64,000 nucleotides of DNA, taken from Desulfitobacterium_A sp034927245. GTDB taxonomy: Bacteria > Bacillota > Desulfitobacteriia > Desulfitobacteriales > Desulfitobacteriaceae. The stretch lies in assembly GCF_034927245.1 (NCBI RefSeq), contig NZ_JAYFQK010000018.1, forward strand, positions 83,072-147,071, given 5' to 3'. Shown here piece by piece: positions 17,539 through 27,116 of the stretch. Position numbers and translations under genes: made by a program. Each line of letters starts with the position of its first letter. Positions within the stretch are counted from its first letter, which is position 1. The notes beneath the pieces are model-generated. The model did not search any database. It worked only from the letters and a program-made list of their open reading frames with translations, and was not told where the DNA came from.

Positions 17539-18723
17539 ATGAAAAAGAGGCCGTTTTCGCCGATGAGATTTGGACTGACTCTCGTAATGATCATCTTAGC
17601 GCTTGGATTTATGACCGGCTGCAATCGAGGTCCCAAGCAGGGCCTTCCCGGCGGTGATGCTCCTGCGGTGATCGAGATTTGGCATACACTGCAAGGCTCT
17701 GAAGCGGACAGTTTTAATCAACAACTTCAAAGCATTATGGATCAACATCCCGAAGTATTGCTTAGGGCCAAAGCAGTACCTGAGGAGCAGCTGGCAGAGT
17801 TAACCCATCAAGCACAGGCCGGGGGCGAAGGACCGGATATTATCATCGCGTCACAGAAGACGCTGACGAAACTTTACGCCCAAGGGGCATTGGGCCCCGT
17901 AGCCGCGGAGAGTGATGCTTTTACGGGACTGGCAACTCCCTATCAGTATGGTGATAAAGTTTATGCCCAGCCGTGGCTGACGGATGTACCCCTTTTATAT
18001 TATCGCAGTGATCTCGCGCTGCCGCCGGCAAGTTTAACGCAGTGGATCGAGACCAAAGGTGCGATGGTCATTCCTTCGCTGGACACTGAACTTCTGAGTA
18101 CATGGTGGACCGGGCAAGGAGGCAATCTTCTTAAGGGGCAAAGCCCCAGCCTCGATGATCCTGCCAATTTGATCTTTGCTCAACAACTCCTTTACTGGCG
18201 GGATAATAGGCTGCTGCAGATCGATTCAAATGCGCAGGCGCTGTTTGCAAGTAACAAGGCCGTTTATATGATTGCCCCGGCAAGTCAAGCTTTGGCTCAG
18301 GCCAACATTTCCTGGGGAAGTATTCCACTGTCAAATCTTTTGGGCGGCCAAGGACAAGGCCTGGCCGGCTCAACACTCGGAATTGCGAATTCTTCGATTA
18401 AAACAACAAAAGCGCTCGAACCGTTAATCAAAACAGTCGAAGAAGCGCTTCTCAGCCCCGAGATTGAGCGGAATTTTGCTCAAGCCGGAACACGCTTCCC
18501 GGCAAGTGTGGCCTATTATCAAACCGCAGAGGGTCAAAAAGGGGTTGCTCCTCAGGTGGCTGAAAGTTTGAATAAGCTTTGGCCTCTAACGGGAGATGCT
18601 TTGGAGTGGAAACTCCTGCCTTTGCAAGATGTCGCTTGGCAGAATATCTGGGGTGGAACGGCGCCGCAAGATGCCTTAGCCCAGGCTCAAGCGGAGGCCC
18701 TTAAAGTCATTTCCGGGAAGTAG
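17539..18723 (+). CDS. Extracellular solute-binding lipoprotein (ABC sugar-type)
   Basis: A 394-residue lipoprotein with lipobox MTGC and a family 1 solute-binding fold: VIEIWHTLQGSEADSFNQQL near the start, GPDIIIASQKTLTKLYAQG, and VPLLYYRSDLALPP, all typical of maltose/oligosaccharide-binding proteins. No permease or ATPase genes are next to it, so it must share a transporter encoded elsewhere or act in sensing. It precedes rapZ in the same direction. Confidence 0.85.
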   Translation: MKKRPFSPMRFGLTLVMIILALGFMTGCNRGPKQGLPGGDAPAVIEIWHTLQGSEADSFNQQLQSIMDQHPEVLLRAKAVPEEQLAELTHQAQAGGEGPDIIIASQKTLTKLYAQGALGPVAAESDAFTGLATPYQYGDKVYAQPWLTDVPLLYYRSDLALPPASLTQWIETKGAMVIPSLDTELLSTWWTGQGGNLLKGQSPSLDDPANLIFAQQLLYWRDNRLLQIDSNAQALFASNKAVYMIAPASQALAQANISWGSIPLSNLLGGQGQGLAGSTLGIANSSIKTTKALEPLIKTVEEALLSPEIERNFAQAGTRFPASVAYYQTAEGQKGVAPQVAESLNKLWPLTGDALEWKLLPLQDVAWQNIWGGTAPQDALAQAQAEALKVISGK

Positions 18724-18779
18724 CCGGGAATGAGGAAGCTGATCTAAAATATCTTGAAAAGACTTTAGGAGGTGATGGG

Positions 18780-19673
18780 ATGGAACCAAAATCCACAAAA
18801 CTACTGGTGATCACGGGTTTATCCGGGGCAGGCAAGACTCAGGTTTTACAGTGCCTTGAGGATCATGGCTATTTTTGTATCGATAACTTGCCCCCTGCTT
18901 TCATCGTAAAATTTGTTGAGCTTTGTGCTCAGTCTCAGGGAAAAGTATGTCGGGCAGCTATTGTGTGTGACTTGAGGGGCGGGGAATTTTTCGCTTCTTT
19001 AACCGAAGCTCTTAAAGATTTGGAGAGGGAAGGCTTCCTTTATGAGATCCTATTTCTTGAAGCCTCGGATGAAGTTCTGGTGCGGCGGTACAAGGAATCC
19101 CGGCGTCGGCATCCTCAATCGCCTCAAGGACGGATTTTAGACGGAATTACCGAGGAACGAAAACTTCTGTCCGAACTGAAAGGGAAAGCCCATAAAATCA
19201 TTGATACCTCGAATCTTCTTTCACAACAGTTAAGGCAGCAGATTGCCGAACTTTACGGCGAAGGACAAGAACAAGCACAGCTTGCAATTTCCGTCATTTC
19301 GTTCGGGTTTAAATATGGGGTGCCACTCGATGCGGATTTGTTAATTGATGTTCGTTTTTTACCAAACCCCTATTATGTGGAAGAGCTTCGGCCGCTGACG
19401 GGAGAACATCCCTTGGTAAAATCTTATGTATTTAATAACCCTGTGGCTCAGGAATTTATGAATCGCTATCTTCACCTGCTTGAATTTATCCTTCCTTATT
19501 ACGTTAAAGAAGGGAAAAGTCATCTGGTGATTGGGGTCGGTTGTACGGGTGGGCAACATCGCTCAGTTGCAATTGCGGAAAGAATAGGAGTCTTTTTGAG
19601 CGAGCAGCATTATACCATGAGTGTTAAGCACCGAGATGCCGCACGTAATCGAAAAGGAGAGAAAACCGGATGA
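18780..19673 (+). CDS. rapZ: RNase adapter / nucleotide-binding protein RapZ (YvcJ)
   Basis: A 297-residue P-loop protein. Walker A is GLSGAGKT (13-20), Walker B-like region CDLRGGEFF, and the C-terminal RNA/metabolite-binding domain ends with GVGCTGGQHRSVAIAERI. In Enterobacteria RapZ guides RNase E cleavage of GlmZ; in Bacillus the homologue YvcJ binds nucleotides and influences competence. The stop overlaps the yvcK start by four bases (ATGA), giving the conserved rapZ-yvcK-whiA order. AGGAGGTG precedes the ATG. Confidence 0.96.
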   Translation: MEPKSTKLLVITGLSGAGKTQVLQCLEDHGYFCIDNLPPAFIVKFVELCAQSQGKVCRAAIVCDLRGGEFFASLTEALKDLEREGFLYEILFLEASDEVLVRRYKESRRRHPQSPQGRILDGITEERKLLSELKGKAHKIIDTSNLLSQQLRQQIAELYGEGQEQAQLAISVISFGFKYGVPLDADLLIDVRFLPNPYYVEELRPLTGEHPLVKSYVFNNPVAQEFMNRYLHLLEFILPYYVKEGKSHLVIGVGCTGGQHRSVAIAERIGVFLSEQHYTMSVKHRDAARNRKGEKTG

Positions 19674-21043
19674 AAAAGAAAGCAGGCGATTTTGAATCCA
19701 ATGCCTTCAAGTGGCTCTATCCTAATCTCGGTGTAAAACGTTGGTTTCTTTTAGCTGTCGCTGGGATCTTCTTATTTACAGCGGGTTTATCTGTGATGAA
19801 TTATGGAGTGGCTTTGGGGTATTTGGAAGTGCAGTTCAGGGAAATGGTTTACCATTTAACGGGAAGTGCGCCACAAACCGCTGTGCCGACAGGAATCTTT
19901 ATTTCGTTACTGGGAATTGCGGCAATTGTTATTGGTTTTAAACGCCTGTTAAACTCAATTATTTCTGTTCTTCTGCCGGAAGATGAGGGCAAGGTTGTAG
20001 ACGTCATGTATACTCGCCAGCATCTGCGGCGCGGTCCCAAAATTGTGGTTATTGGCGGGGGAACAGGGCTCTCTTCCCTTTTAAGGGGCCTCAAGGAATA
20101 TACGTGTAATTTAACGGCGATCGTCACAGTGGCTGATGATGGCGGAAGCTCCGGTAAACTGCGCAACGAAATGGGAATTTTACCGCCGGGGGATATTCGG
20201 AACTGTCTCGTTGCTTTGGCAGACAAAGAAAACATCATGGAAGATCTTTTTTCCTATCGATTCAATACCGGAACGTTAAACGGACATAGCCTGGGAAACC
20301 TGCTCATTGCCGGTTTAGCTGATACGTTTGGTGATTTTCAAAAGGGGGTAGAATCGGTAAGCAAGGTTTTTGCTCTCAGAGGGAGCGTTTATCCTTCGAC
20401 ACTGGAACAGGTGGTGCTAAGTGCGGAGCTTGCGGACGGAACGATAATTAAAGGTGAAACCGCCGTGCGCAATGCGGACGGGCGGATTAAGAGAGTCTCT
20501 ATCGAACCCTCTAACTGTCATCCTATGCCTGAGGCATTAAAGGCGCTCGAAGAGGCGGACTTAATTGTTTTAGGACCGGGGAGCCTTTATACAAGTGTGC
20601 TTCCCAATTTATTAGTGGAAGGGATTCGGGAAAAGATAAAAGAAGCTTCGGCACCGTGTGTTTACGTTTGTAATATTATGACCGAGCCGGGGGAGACCGA
20701 TGACTATACGGTGGCTGATCATCTTCAGGCCATTGTTGACCATTGCGGGGCTGACTTCGTTGATGTAGTTCTTGCCAATAATAAAGAGATTCCTCAAGAA
20801 CTCTTAGAACGTTATGCACAGCAAGGCTCTTTCCCGGTTATCGGTGAGGCTCGGAGTGCGGAATGGCTTGGGGTAAAATACGTCGAACGGGATTTGCTCC
20901 AGGCGGATGACATAATCCGCCATGACTCTGAGCGTCTGGCCAAAGAGCTGATCAGACTGCTTTTTCGGATGAAACCGGTGGGAGAACGGATTGCCTTAGT
21001 CGATGCATACCTTTTGCATCAGAAGTTAAGGGAAGACGCTTAG
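19670..21043 (+). CDS. yvcK: YvcK-type gluconeogenesis factor with N-terminal membrane anchor
   Basis: A CofD-like UDP-sugar-binding protein needed for growth on gluconeogenic carbon and for cell-wall balance in Bacillus. At 457 residues it is longer than the about 320-residue B. subtilis protein because of an extra N-terminus with two hydrophobic segments (about 25-43 and 69-90) before the CofD core. The core starts at KIVVIGGGTGLSSLLRGLK and includes TVADDGGSSGKLR, PPGDIRNCL and GPGSLYTSVLPNLLV. Four-base overlap with rapZ. The anchor suggests a membrane-attached form, as seen in other Clostridia. Confidence 0.95.
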   Translation: MKKKAGDFESNAFKWLYPNLGVKRWFLLAVAGIFLFTAGLSVMNYGVALGYLEVQFREMVYHLTGSAPQTAVPTGIFISLLGIAAIVIGFKRLLNSIISVLLPEDEGKVVDVMYTRQHLRRGPKIVVIGGGTGLSSLLRGLKEYTCNLTAIVTVADDGGSSGKLRNEMGILPPGDIRNCLVALADKENIMEDLFSYRFNTGTLNGHSLGNLLIAGLADTFGDFQKGVESVSKVFALRGSVYPSTLEQVVLSAELADGTIIKGETAVRNADGRIKRVSIEPSNCHPMPEALKALEEADLIVLGPGSLYTSVLPNLLVEGIREKIKEASAPCVYVCNIMTEPGETDDYTVADHLQAIVDHCGADFVDVVLANNKEIPQELLERYAQQGSFPVIGEARSAEWLGVKYVERDLLQADDIIRHDSERLAKELIRLLFRMKPVGERIALVDAYLLHQKLREDA

Positions 21044-21058
21044 AAAGGACTGAGGGCA

Positions 21059-22024
21059 GTGTCTTTTAGTGCGATGACAAAAGAGGAACTGGCACGAATC
21101 ACAGTGCCTAAGGTGTGCTGTAATTTAGCGGAACTTGCGGCCTTGGTCCGGATGGACGGAACGCTGCAGATCTCTAACCAGGTTTATGCTTTAAATGTCG
21201 TGACGGAAAGCGCTCCGGTTGCCCGTAAAGTTTACCGTTTAGCGAAAACGGTTTTGAATTTGCCTGTGGATATTGTGGTTCGCCGGAAGCTTCGATTGAA
21301 GAAAAATAATTCTTATCTCGTAAAAATCTATCCCAAAGATCAATCTGATCTTCAGAAACTCGGCATTTTAGATGCGAACGGGGAAATTCAACCCGGAATT
21401 TCGGATGATCTGATTAAACATAAGTGTGATCAAAAGGCTTACCTGAGAGGAGCCTTCTTGGCCGGAGGCTCGATCAATAACCCGGAAGGGACATATCATC
21501 TTGAGATCATCACCAATGACGAGAATCATGCGGCAGGGTTATGCAAACTTTTAAACCGCTTTCACCTTGGAGCTAAAGTGAGCAGACGTAAAAACTGGCA
21601 TGTCGTATATATTAAAGAAAGCGAGCATATCGTGGAGTTTTTGGGCTTTATCGGGGCTCATCATGCGCTGCTGGAATTTGAAAATGTCCGTGTGTTTAAG
21701 GATATGCGGAATCAAGTGAATCGCTTGGTGAATTGTGAAACGGCCAACCTCAATAAGACCGTAGATGCTTCTGTCCGCCAGGTGGAAAATATCAATACCA
21801 TTATGAATACGATTGGTTTAAAGGCGTTATCAGAGCCGTTGAGAGAAATCGCCGAACTTCGATTGGAATTTCCGGATGCAAGCCTCAAAGAACTGGGGGA
21901 AATGTTACATCCTAAGGTTGGAAAATCCGGAGTGAATCATCGGATGAGAAAGATAGATGAACTCGCTGAGAAGATCCAGGACCAGAACGGGTCAAAGAAA
22001 ATTTACGGGGAGGATATGAAGTAG
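21059..22024 (+). CDS. whiA: Sporulation/division regulator WhiA
   Basis: A 321-residue DNA-binding protein: N-terminal LAGLIDADG-derived domain (YLRGAFLAGGSINNP) and C-terminal helix-turn-helix (LGEMLHPKVGKSGVNHRMRKIDELA). Homologues act in sporulation in Streptomyces and in cell division and chromosome segregation in Bacillus. GTG start at 21059 with AAAGGACTGAGGG before it. Follows yvcK as in most Firmicutes. Confidence 0.96.
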   Translation: MSFSAMTKEELARITVPKVCCNLAELAALVRMDGTLQISNQVYALNVVTESAPVARKVYRLAKTVLNLPVDIVVRRKLRLKKNNSYLVKIYPKDQSDLQKLGILDANGEIQPGISDDLIKHKCDQKAYLRGAFLAGGSINNPEGTYHLEIITNDENHAAGLCKLLNRFHLGAKVSRRKNWHVVYIKESEHIVEFLGFIGAHHALLEFENVRVFKDMRNQVNRLVNCETANLNKTVDASVRQVENINTIMNTIGLKALSEPLREIAELRLEFPDASLKELGEMLHPKVGKSGVNHRMRKIDELAEKIQDQNGSKKIYGEDMK

Positions 22025-22025
22025 C

Positions 22026-23441
22026 GTGCGGATGGGTTATGATCTTCGACTGGAACAAACTCAAAAGTTAATAATGACACCCGAACTGCGCCAGGCCATC
22101 ACGATTTTGCAGTTCTCAGCACTTGAGCTCTCAAGTTTTGTTGATGAACAGCTGCAGGAGAATCCTTTGCTGGAAGTTGTGGATGGGAATGCCGCAAACG
22201 CAAATGATGCAAATGATGCTAAAGAGAAAGAAACGGATCCCGTAAAGTCAGAAGAATCGACTGAGCCTGAGACTACCTGGGATATGGACTGGGAGGAATA
22301 CTTTCAGAGACAGGAAGATCGAGTAACCCGGGAATATGAGCCGGATGATCCGGACAAGAAGCGATTCGAACCATTTGTTGCCGCCGCACCCACTTTGCAG
22401 GAGCATTTGCTTGAGCAGCTTCATGTTCAGAAACTTTCGATTCCGGTCGAGCAGGTTGAATATATCATCGGCAACCTGGATGATAACGGATACCTTGAGA
22501 TTCCCTTGGAAGAGATCGCCCGGGATGAGGGTATCTCTGAATTGAGTGCTCAAAAAGCACTGTCAGTCGTTCAAATGCTGGATCCATTGGGAGTGGGAGC
22601 ACGCACTCTGGAAGAATGTTTACGCCTTCAGCTGCCCTTGATTCCTGACGCTCCCAGCCAAATGCCGGAATTTCTCAAGCATTTGGAGGATTTAGCAACC
22701 GGACGTCTGCAAAAGATTGCCGCAAAAATGAAAATTACAATTACCGAGGTTCAGACCCTTGCCGATTGGGTGCGTAAGCTTGATCCTAAACCCGGCCTGC
22801 GTTTTTCGGGAATGAGTGACGTTCGTTATATTGTGCCTGATGTTGTGGTAGAGGACATTGACGGCGAATTTATAATCTTGGTCAACGATATTACTGTGCC
22901 CAGGCTGGGCATCAATCAGGCCTATCGCAGCGCTTTAAGCCAGGATAAGGAGAATGATACGCGAAAGTTCGTCGAACAAAAGCTTAATGCCGCGGCTTGG
23001 TTAATCCGCAGTATTGAACAACGGCGGACAACGCTCTATAAAGTGGCCAATGCCCTTGTTAATCGCCAAGAGGGTTTTTTACGCAAGGGAATCCGTTACT
23101 TGCATCCTTTGACATTGAAGGATATCGCCGATGAAATCGGGGTTCATGAATCTACGGTAAGCCGCGCCACAGCGAATAAATATATCCAAACTCCGCGGGG
23201 AATTTACGAGTTTAAATTCTTTTTCGCATCGGGAATTAAGAATGAGCCGGGTGTGACGACAGAAGGGATTAAGCAGGCCTTAAAAGACTTAATTGCCGGT
23301 GAGAATCCCAAAGCACCATACTCCGATCAGAAACTTTCGGAGCTGCTTAAGGCTAAAGAGATGGAAATCTCCCGTCGTACGGTTGCGAAATATCGGGATG
23401 AATTAGGAATTCCTTCAACAGCATTGCGCAAACGATATTAA
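22026..23441 (+). CDS. rpoN: RNA polymerase sigma-54 factor
   Basis: Sigma-54 of 471 residues, recognising -24/-12 promoters and needing AAA+ activators. Region I is glutamine/leucine rich (LEQTQKLIMTPELRQAITIL), region II acidic, the HTH is VHESTVSRATANKYIQTPRG, and the RpoN box is SRRTVAKYRDEL near the end. Start is GTG 22026 or ATG 22032; GGGGAGG at 22007-22013 favours the first. Coupled to whiA. A matching promoter in this window is at 46497-46512. Confidence 0.97.
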   Translation: MRMGYDLRLEQTQKLIMTPELRQAITILQFSALELSSFVDEQLQENPLLEVVDGNAANANDANDAKEKETDPVKSEESTEPETTWDMDWEEYFQRQEDRVTREYEPDDPDKKRFEPFVAAAPTLQEHLLEQLHVQKLSIPVEQVEYIIGNLDDNGYLEIPLEEIARDEGISELSAQKALSVVQMLDPLGVGARTLEECLRLQLPLIPDAPSQMPEFLKHLEDLATGRLQKIAAKMKITITEVQTLADWVRKLDPKPGLRFSGMSDVRYIVPDVVVEDIDGEFIILVNDITVPRLGINQAYRSALSQDKENDTRKFVEQKLNAAAWLIRSIEQRRTTLYKVANALVNRQEGFLRKGIRYLHPLTLKDIADEIGVHESTVSRATANKYIQTPRGIYEFKFFFASGIKNEPGVTTEGIKQALKDLIAGENPKAPYSDQKLSELLKAKEMEISRRTVAKYRDELGIPSTALRKRY

Positions 23442-23450
23442 AGAGAAGGG

Positions 23451-24101
23451 GTGAGTAAGATAGCCATTATACGAACGACCGGATATGACCGGGTACTCTT
23501 AGAGATTCGTACAAGAATACTGGCCCTTGCCGAAGCGGTTCGTGAAGTCTTACTCAAGGCCTTAGCAACCTTGGAAAAGCCGGAGCAGCAGGAAGATTGG
23601 CGAGCCCTGGATCAGGGGATTGATCAAGAGAGGGATCGGCTCTTGGAACAAATCGTGAATATTATGAGCCTTCAACAGCTCAGAAAACTGGAATTGCGCT
23701 GGATGTTGGGGCATCAACGGATGGTGCAGGAGTTAGAGCGAATCGCAGATTATGCCTGTGATGTTGCGGAATTGAGCCGACTGTGCCCTGAGGGGAATTG
23801 GGCCGAGGAAATCCTGCAGATGGCTGATTATTTACTGAAGATGTACGATTATGTTTTAGCCATACTCAAGAATGAACAAGAGATCATTAAGGATATCAAT
23901 ACTGAAGATGATTCGGTTGATCGGTGCTATGCTCAACTTAAGGAGAGGCTATTAGGCGATGACCGGAGTCAAAGCTTAAGCGGTGAGCTTGGTCTGGCTT
24001 TGGTGTTGGCTCGAACGATGGAGCGGCTCGGCGACCATATCGTCAATGTGGGTGAAATGCAGGTTTATATCAAGACGGGTCAGAGACGCCTTGGCGGATA
24101 G
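23451..24101 (+). CDS. PhoU-like phosphate-signalling protein
   Basis: A 216-residue, largely helical protein with two PhoU-type three-helix repeats (region around DQGIDQERDRLLEQIVNIM and LARTMERLGDHIVNVGE). It probably modulates phosphate uptake or signalling. GTG start behind AGAAGGG; it abuts the Na/Pi cotransporter gene with only two bases between the stop and the next start, so the two act together. PhoU here is separate from any Pst ABC system. Confidence 0.88.
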   Translation: MSKIAIIRTTGYDRVLLEIRTRILALAEAVREVLLKALATLEKPEQQEDWRALDQGIDQERDRLLEQIVNIMSLQQLRKLELRWMLGHQRMVQELERIADYACDVAELSRLCPEGNWAEEILQMADYLLKMYDYVLAILKNEQEIIKDINTEDDSVDRCYAQLKERLLGDDRSQSLSGELGLALVLARTMERLGDHIVNVGEMQVYIKTGQRRLGG

Positions 24102-24103
24102 GG

Positions 24104-25747
24104 GTGAGAACGATCGCGGCCTTAAGTACAATATTTGCGTTTTTAGGCGGTCTGGGTTTATTTTTGTATGGTGTACATATGACTTCGGAAGCACTCCAAA
24201 AGTTTTCCGCAAAGCGTTTGAAACAGATCCTGCAGTCGCTCACGAAGAAAAAGGTGTATGCCGTTCTTTCGGGAATAATTATGACGATCGCGTTTCAAAG
24301 CAGTGCCGCAACCACGGTTTTGGTGGTCGAGTTTGTTAATGCCGGCCTGATCAACTTGGGCCAGGCTTTGGGTGTTGTTCTTGGCTCAGCCTTGGGTACA
24401 TCGATCATTATTCAATTGATCGCGTTCAAGTTTCTGGTTATTGCGTTAGGTGCGATATTTGCGGGGTTTACACTCTATATTTTGGGGAAAAAGCAATGGA
24501 AGCATTTAGGCCAGTCCCTCATTGGATTTGGCCTAATTTTCGTGGGGATTGCCTATATGTCAGATGCTGCCGCACCTTTGAGGAATATCCCCGCAGTTAA
24601 TTCTTTTTTAGAGCATTTAGGTTCCGCACCCTTTATGGCCATCCTTGTCGGGCTTGTCCTGACGGCGGCTCTGCAAAGCAGTACGGCAGTTTTTGCCATC
24701 ATGATGTCGATGGCGAGTCAGCAGCTGATCGATCTTTCAGCAATTATTCCTCTCGTTTTGGGATCTCATATCGGGGGAACGGTGACGACTCTGCTCTCAA
24801 GCTTAACGGCGGAAAGGATGGATGCCAAACGCACCGCAATTGCCAATACAGGCTATAAGGTGGTGGCAACGCTGCTCCTTTTTCCCTTTATGGAACAGTT
24901 CCAGACTCTGGTACAGTGGTCCACTTCAGATTTAACGAGGCAGGTTGCCAATGCTCATCTCTTCTCGGCCCTGTTCATGGTCATTATCTTTTTTCCCTTT
25001 AACAACTGGCTCGCTAAGGGGTTGAAGGTTCTGATTCCGGATCGTGCAGGTTCGAAGGCGCCGTTTAAGTTCCGGTTTATTGAGGAGGCGGCAAAGGAAG
25101 TTCCGGCTATTGCCTTGAAGCAGGCTTGGGAAGAGACTTATGCTTTAGCTTCTTTAATCGAAGAACAAATGCTTCAAAAGATCGCCAAGGTTTTTGCCGA
25201 AGATCAGACTTCGGCTTTTGAAGAAGTCATGGCTACGGAGGAACAGGTCGATTGGTATTATCGCCATATCATGCGCTTTCTCTCGAGGCTGTCCCAGAAA
25301 GGATTAACAGAGGAGCAAGAAGAGGAAAGCATCAATATGCAGTTTATTCTTAAGGAATTGGAGCGGATCGGCGATACCTTTGTAGGGATGGTTCAATTCT
25401 TGGAGAAAATGGAAGGGCAGAATTTGAAACTCACCAGAGCTGAATGGGATAGCTTAGAAGAACTTTATGATAATGTCGCCGCTCATTACACGGCGATGGG
25501 CCAATCCCTGCGTACGGGAGATATGCAAAGCGCCGAGGAGATTATTCAGGAGCGTCCGGAAGTGATTCGCCTTCAGCGTTCCCTGCAGTTTGAGACACTG
25601 GCGCAAGCCGGGACTTCTCAAGCGGAGCTAAGTGGTGGATCTGATGAAGAGAAGCTGCGCTATGCGGTTCTGGATATGCTTGATCGAATTTACAGCATTG
25701 AAGATAATATTGTGAACATTTCGCAGGTTGTGTTAGGAATCGTTTGA
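24104..25747 (+). CDS. Na+/phosphate cotransporter with C-terminal PhoU domain
   Basis: A 547-residue membrane protein of the NptA/YjbB class. The two inverted QSS signature motifs are visible (AFQSSAATTVLVVEF and ALQSSTAVFAIMMS) within about eight membrane spans covering residues 1-310. The remaining about 220 residues are a cytosolic helical PhoU-like domain. GTG start. Coupled to the stand-alone PhoU-like gene, implying two PhoU domains regulating one transporter. Confidence 0.92.
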   Translation: MRTIAALSTIFAFLGGLGLFLYGVHMTSEALQKFSAKRLKQILQSLTKKKVYAVLSGIIMTIAFQSSAATTVLVVEFVNAGLINLGQALGVVLGSALGTSIIIQLIAFKFLVIALGAIFAGFTLYILGKKQWKHLGQSLIGFGLIFVGIAYMSDAAAPLRNIPAVNSFLEHLGSAPFMAILVGLVLTAALQSSTAVFAIMMSMASQQLIDLSAIIPLVLGSHIGGTVTTLLSSLTAERMDAKRTAIANTGYKVVATLLLFPFMEQFQTLVQWSTSDLTRQVANAHLFSALFMVIIFFPFNNWLAKGLKVLIPDRAGSKAPFKFRFIEEAAKEVPAIALKQAWEETYALASLIEEQMLQKIAKVFAEDQTSAFEEVMATEEQVDWYYRHIMRFLSRLSQKGLTEEQEEESINMQFILKELERIGDTFVGMVQFLEKMEGQNLKLTRAEWDSLEELYDNVAAHYTAMGQSLRTGDMQSAEEIIQERPEVIRLQRSLQFETLAQAGTSQAELSGGSDEEKLRYAVLDMLDRIYSIEDNIVNISQVVLGIV

Positions 25748-25907
25748 CCCACGCGAAAAGCAGCGATGACTTTCCTTTTTGAGAGCAGGAATCTATTGCT
25801 TAAAGGAGAATATTTAAGGGTTGTTGGATTTAGTGTGTAGGAAATCCAATCTGAGGAATAATAAATACCGTTCGGTAAGAAAGCAGGAGAAAGGAAGGAG
25901 AGTAATT

Positions 25908-27092
25908 ATGAATAAAAAAAGCATTAAAGATATTCAAGTCAAAGGGAAACGTGTCCTTGTGCGCGTAGACTTCAACGTACCCATCGATGATCAGCAAAAG
26001 ATTACCAACGATACCCGTATTCGTGCGGCTATACCGACCCTCCGTTATCTTCTGGAAGAAGGGGCGAAACTTATTCTCGTTTCTCATTTTGGCCGTCCTA
26101 AAGGACAAGTGAACCCTAAATATTCCTTAGTACCTGTTGCTGTACGTTTAAGTGAGCTCCTGGGACAAAACGTTCCCTTGGCCAAGGATTGTATCGGACC
26201 CGAGGTGATGGCCCAGGTTACAGCCTTAAAAGAGGGGCAGGCCCTTCTTTTGGAAAATGTTCGCTTCCATCCTGAAGAGGAAAAGAATGATCCTGAATTT
26301 GCCAAGCAATTGGCTTCTTTAGCGGAGATCTATGTCAATGACGCTTTTGGAACAGCCCATCGCGCGCATGCTTCGACTGAAGGCGTGGCCCATTATCTTC
26401 CTGCCGTAGCCGGACTTCTTATGCAGAAGGAAATAGAAGTTATGGGCAAAGCCTTGGAGAACCCGGCCCGCCCGTTCGCAGCCATTATCGGGGGAGCGAA
26501 GGTTAGTGATAAAATCGGCGTGATCGAGAACTTATTAAAGAAAGTCAATTTTTTGATTATCGGCGGAGGAATGGCCAATACCTTCCTCAAGGCTCAAGGA
26601 TATGGCGTCGGCAAATCTCTGGTCGAAGAGGATAAACTGTCTCTGGCCTCTGAACTGCTGGCTAAGGCCAAAGTCTTAGGCGTAGAAATCGTTCTCCCGC
26701 AGGATGTTGTTGTGGCGAAAGAATTTAAAGCAGAGGCTGAGCACCGAGTTGTTGCGGCAGATCAAATCGCTGAAGATGAAATGGCTTTAGATATAGGACC
26801 CGCAAGTGCCGAAGCCTTTGCGAAACAGATCATCCCTGCCCAGACGATTGTTTGGAATGGACCCATGGGTGTATTCGAGATGGAAGCTTTTGCTAAAGGC
26901 ACAGAGAAGGTTGCCCAAGCGGTTGCAGCGTGCTCGGGAACCACGATTGTCGGCGGCGGTGATTCCGTAGCGGCTGTTGAGAAGATGGGGGTTGCCGAAC
27001 AGTTAACGCATATCTCGACCGGGGGCGGCGCTTCTTTAGAGTTCTTGGAGGGAAAAGTTCTTCCCGGAGTGGCAGCTTTAAACGATAAGTAA
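25908..27092 (+). CDS. pgk: Phosphoglycerate kinase
   Basis: Glycolytic enzyme making ATP from 1,3-bisphosphoglycerate, 394 residues. Substrate-site motifs RVDFNVP, SHFGRPKG and RAHASTEGV, and the nucleotide-site GGGDSVAA are present. Start 25908 is set by AAAGGAAGGAG just upstream; the open frame runs back to 25821 but those 29 residues lack family similarity. First gene of pgk-tpiA-gpmI-eno. The gapA and cggR genes that usually precede it in Firmicutes are absent; a Na/Pi symporter gene lies upstream instead. Confidence 0.98.
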   Translation: MNKKSIKDIQVKGKRVLVRVDFNVPIDDQQKITNDTRIRAAIPTLRYLLEEGAKLILVSHFGRPKGQVNPKYSLVPVAVRLSELLGQNVPLAKDCIGPEVMAQVTALKEGQALLLENVRFHPEEEKNDPEFAKQLASLAEIYVNDAFGTAHRAHASTEGVAHYLPAVAGLLMQKEIEVMGKALENPARPFAAIIGGAKVSDKIGVIENLLKKVNFLIIGGGMANTFLKAQGYGVGKSLVEEDKLSLASELLAKAKVLGVEIVLPQDVVVAKEFKAEAEHRVVAADQIAEDEMALDIGPASAEAFAKQIIPAQTIVWNGPMGVFEMEAFAKGTEKVAQAVAACSGTTIVGGGDSVAAVEKMGVAEQLTHISTGGGASLEFLEGKVLPGVAALNDK

Positions 27093-27116
27093 TTTTTCAG
27101 TAAAAGGAGATTAATT

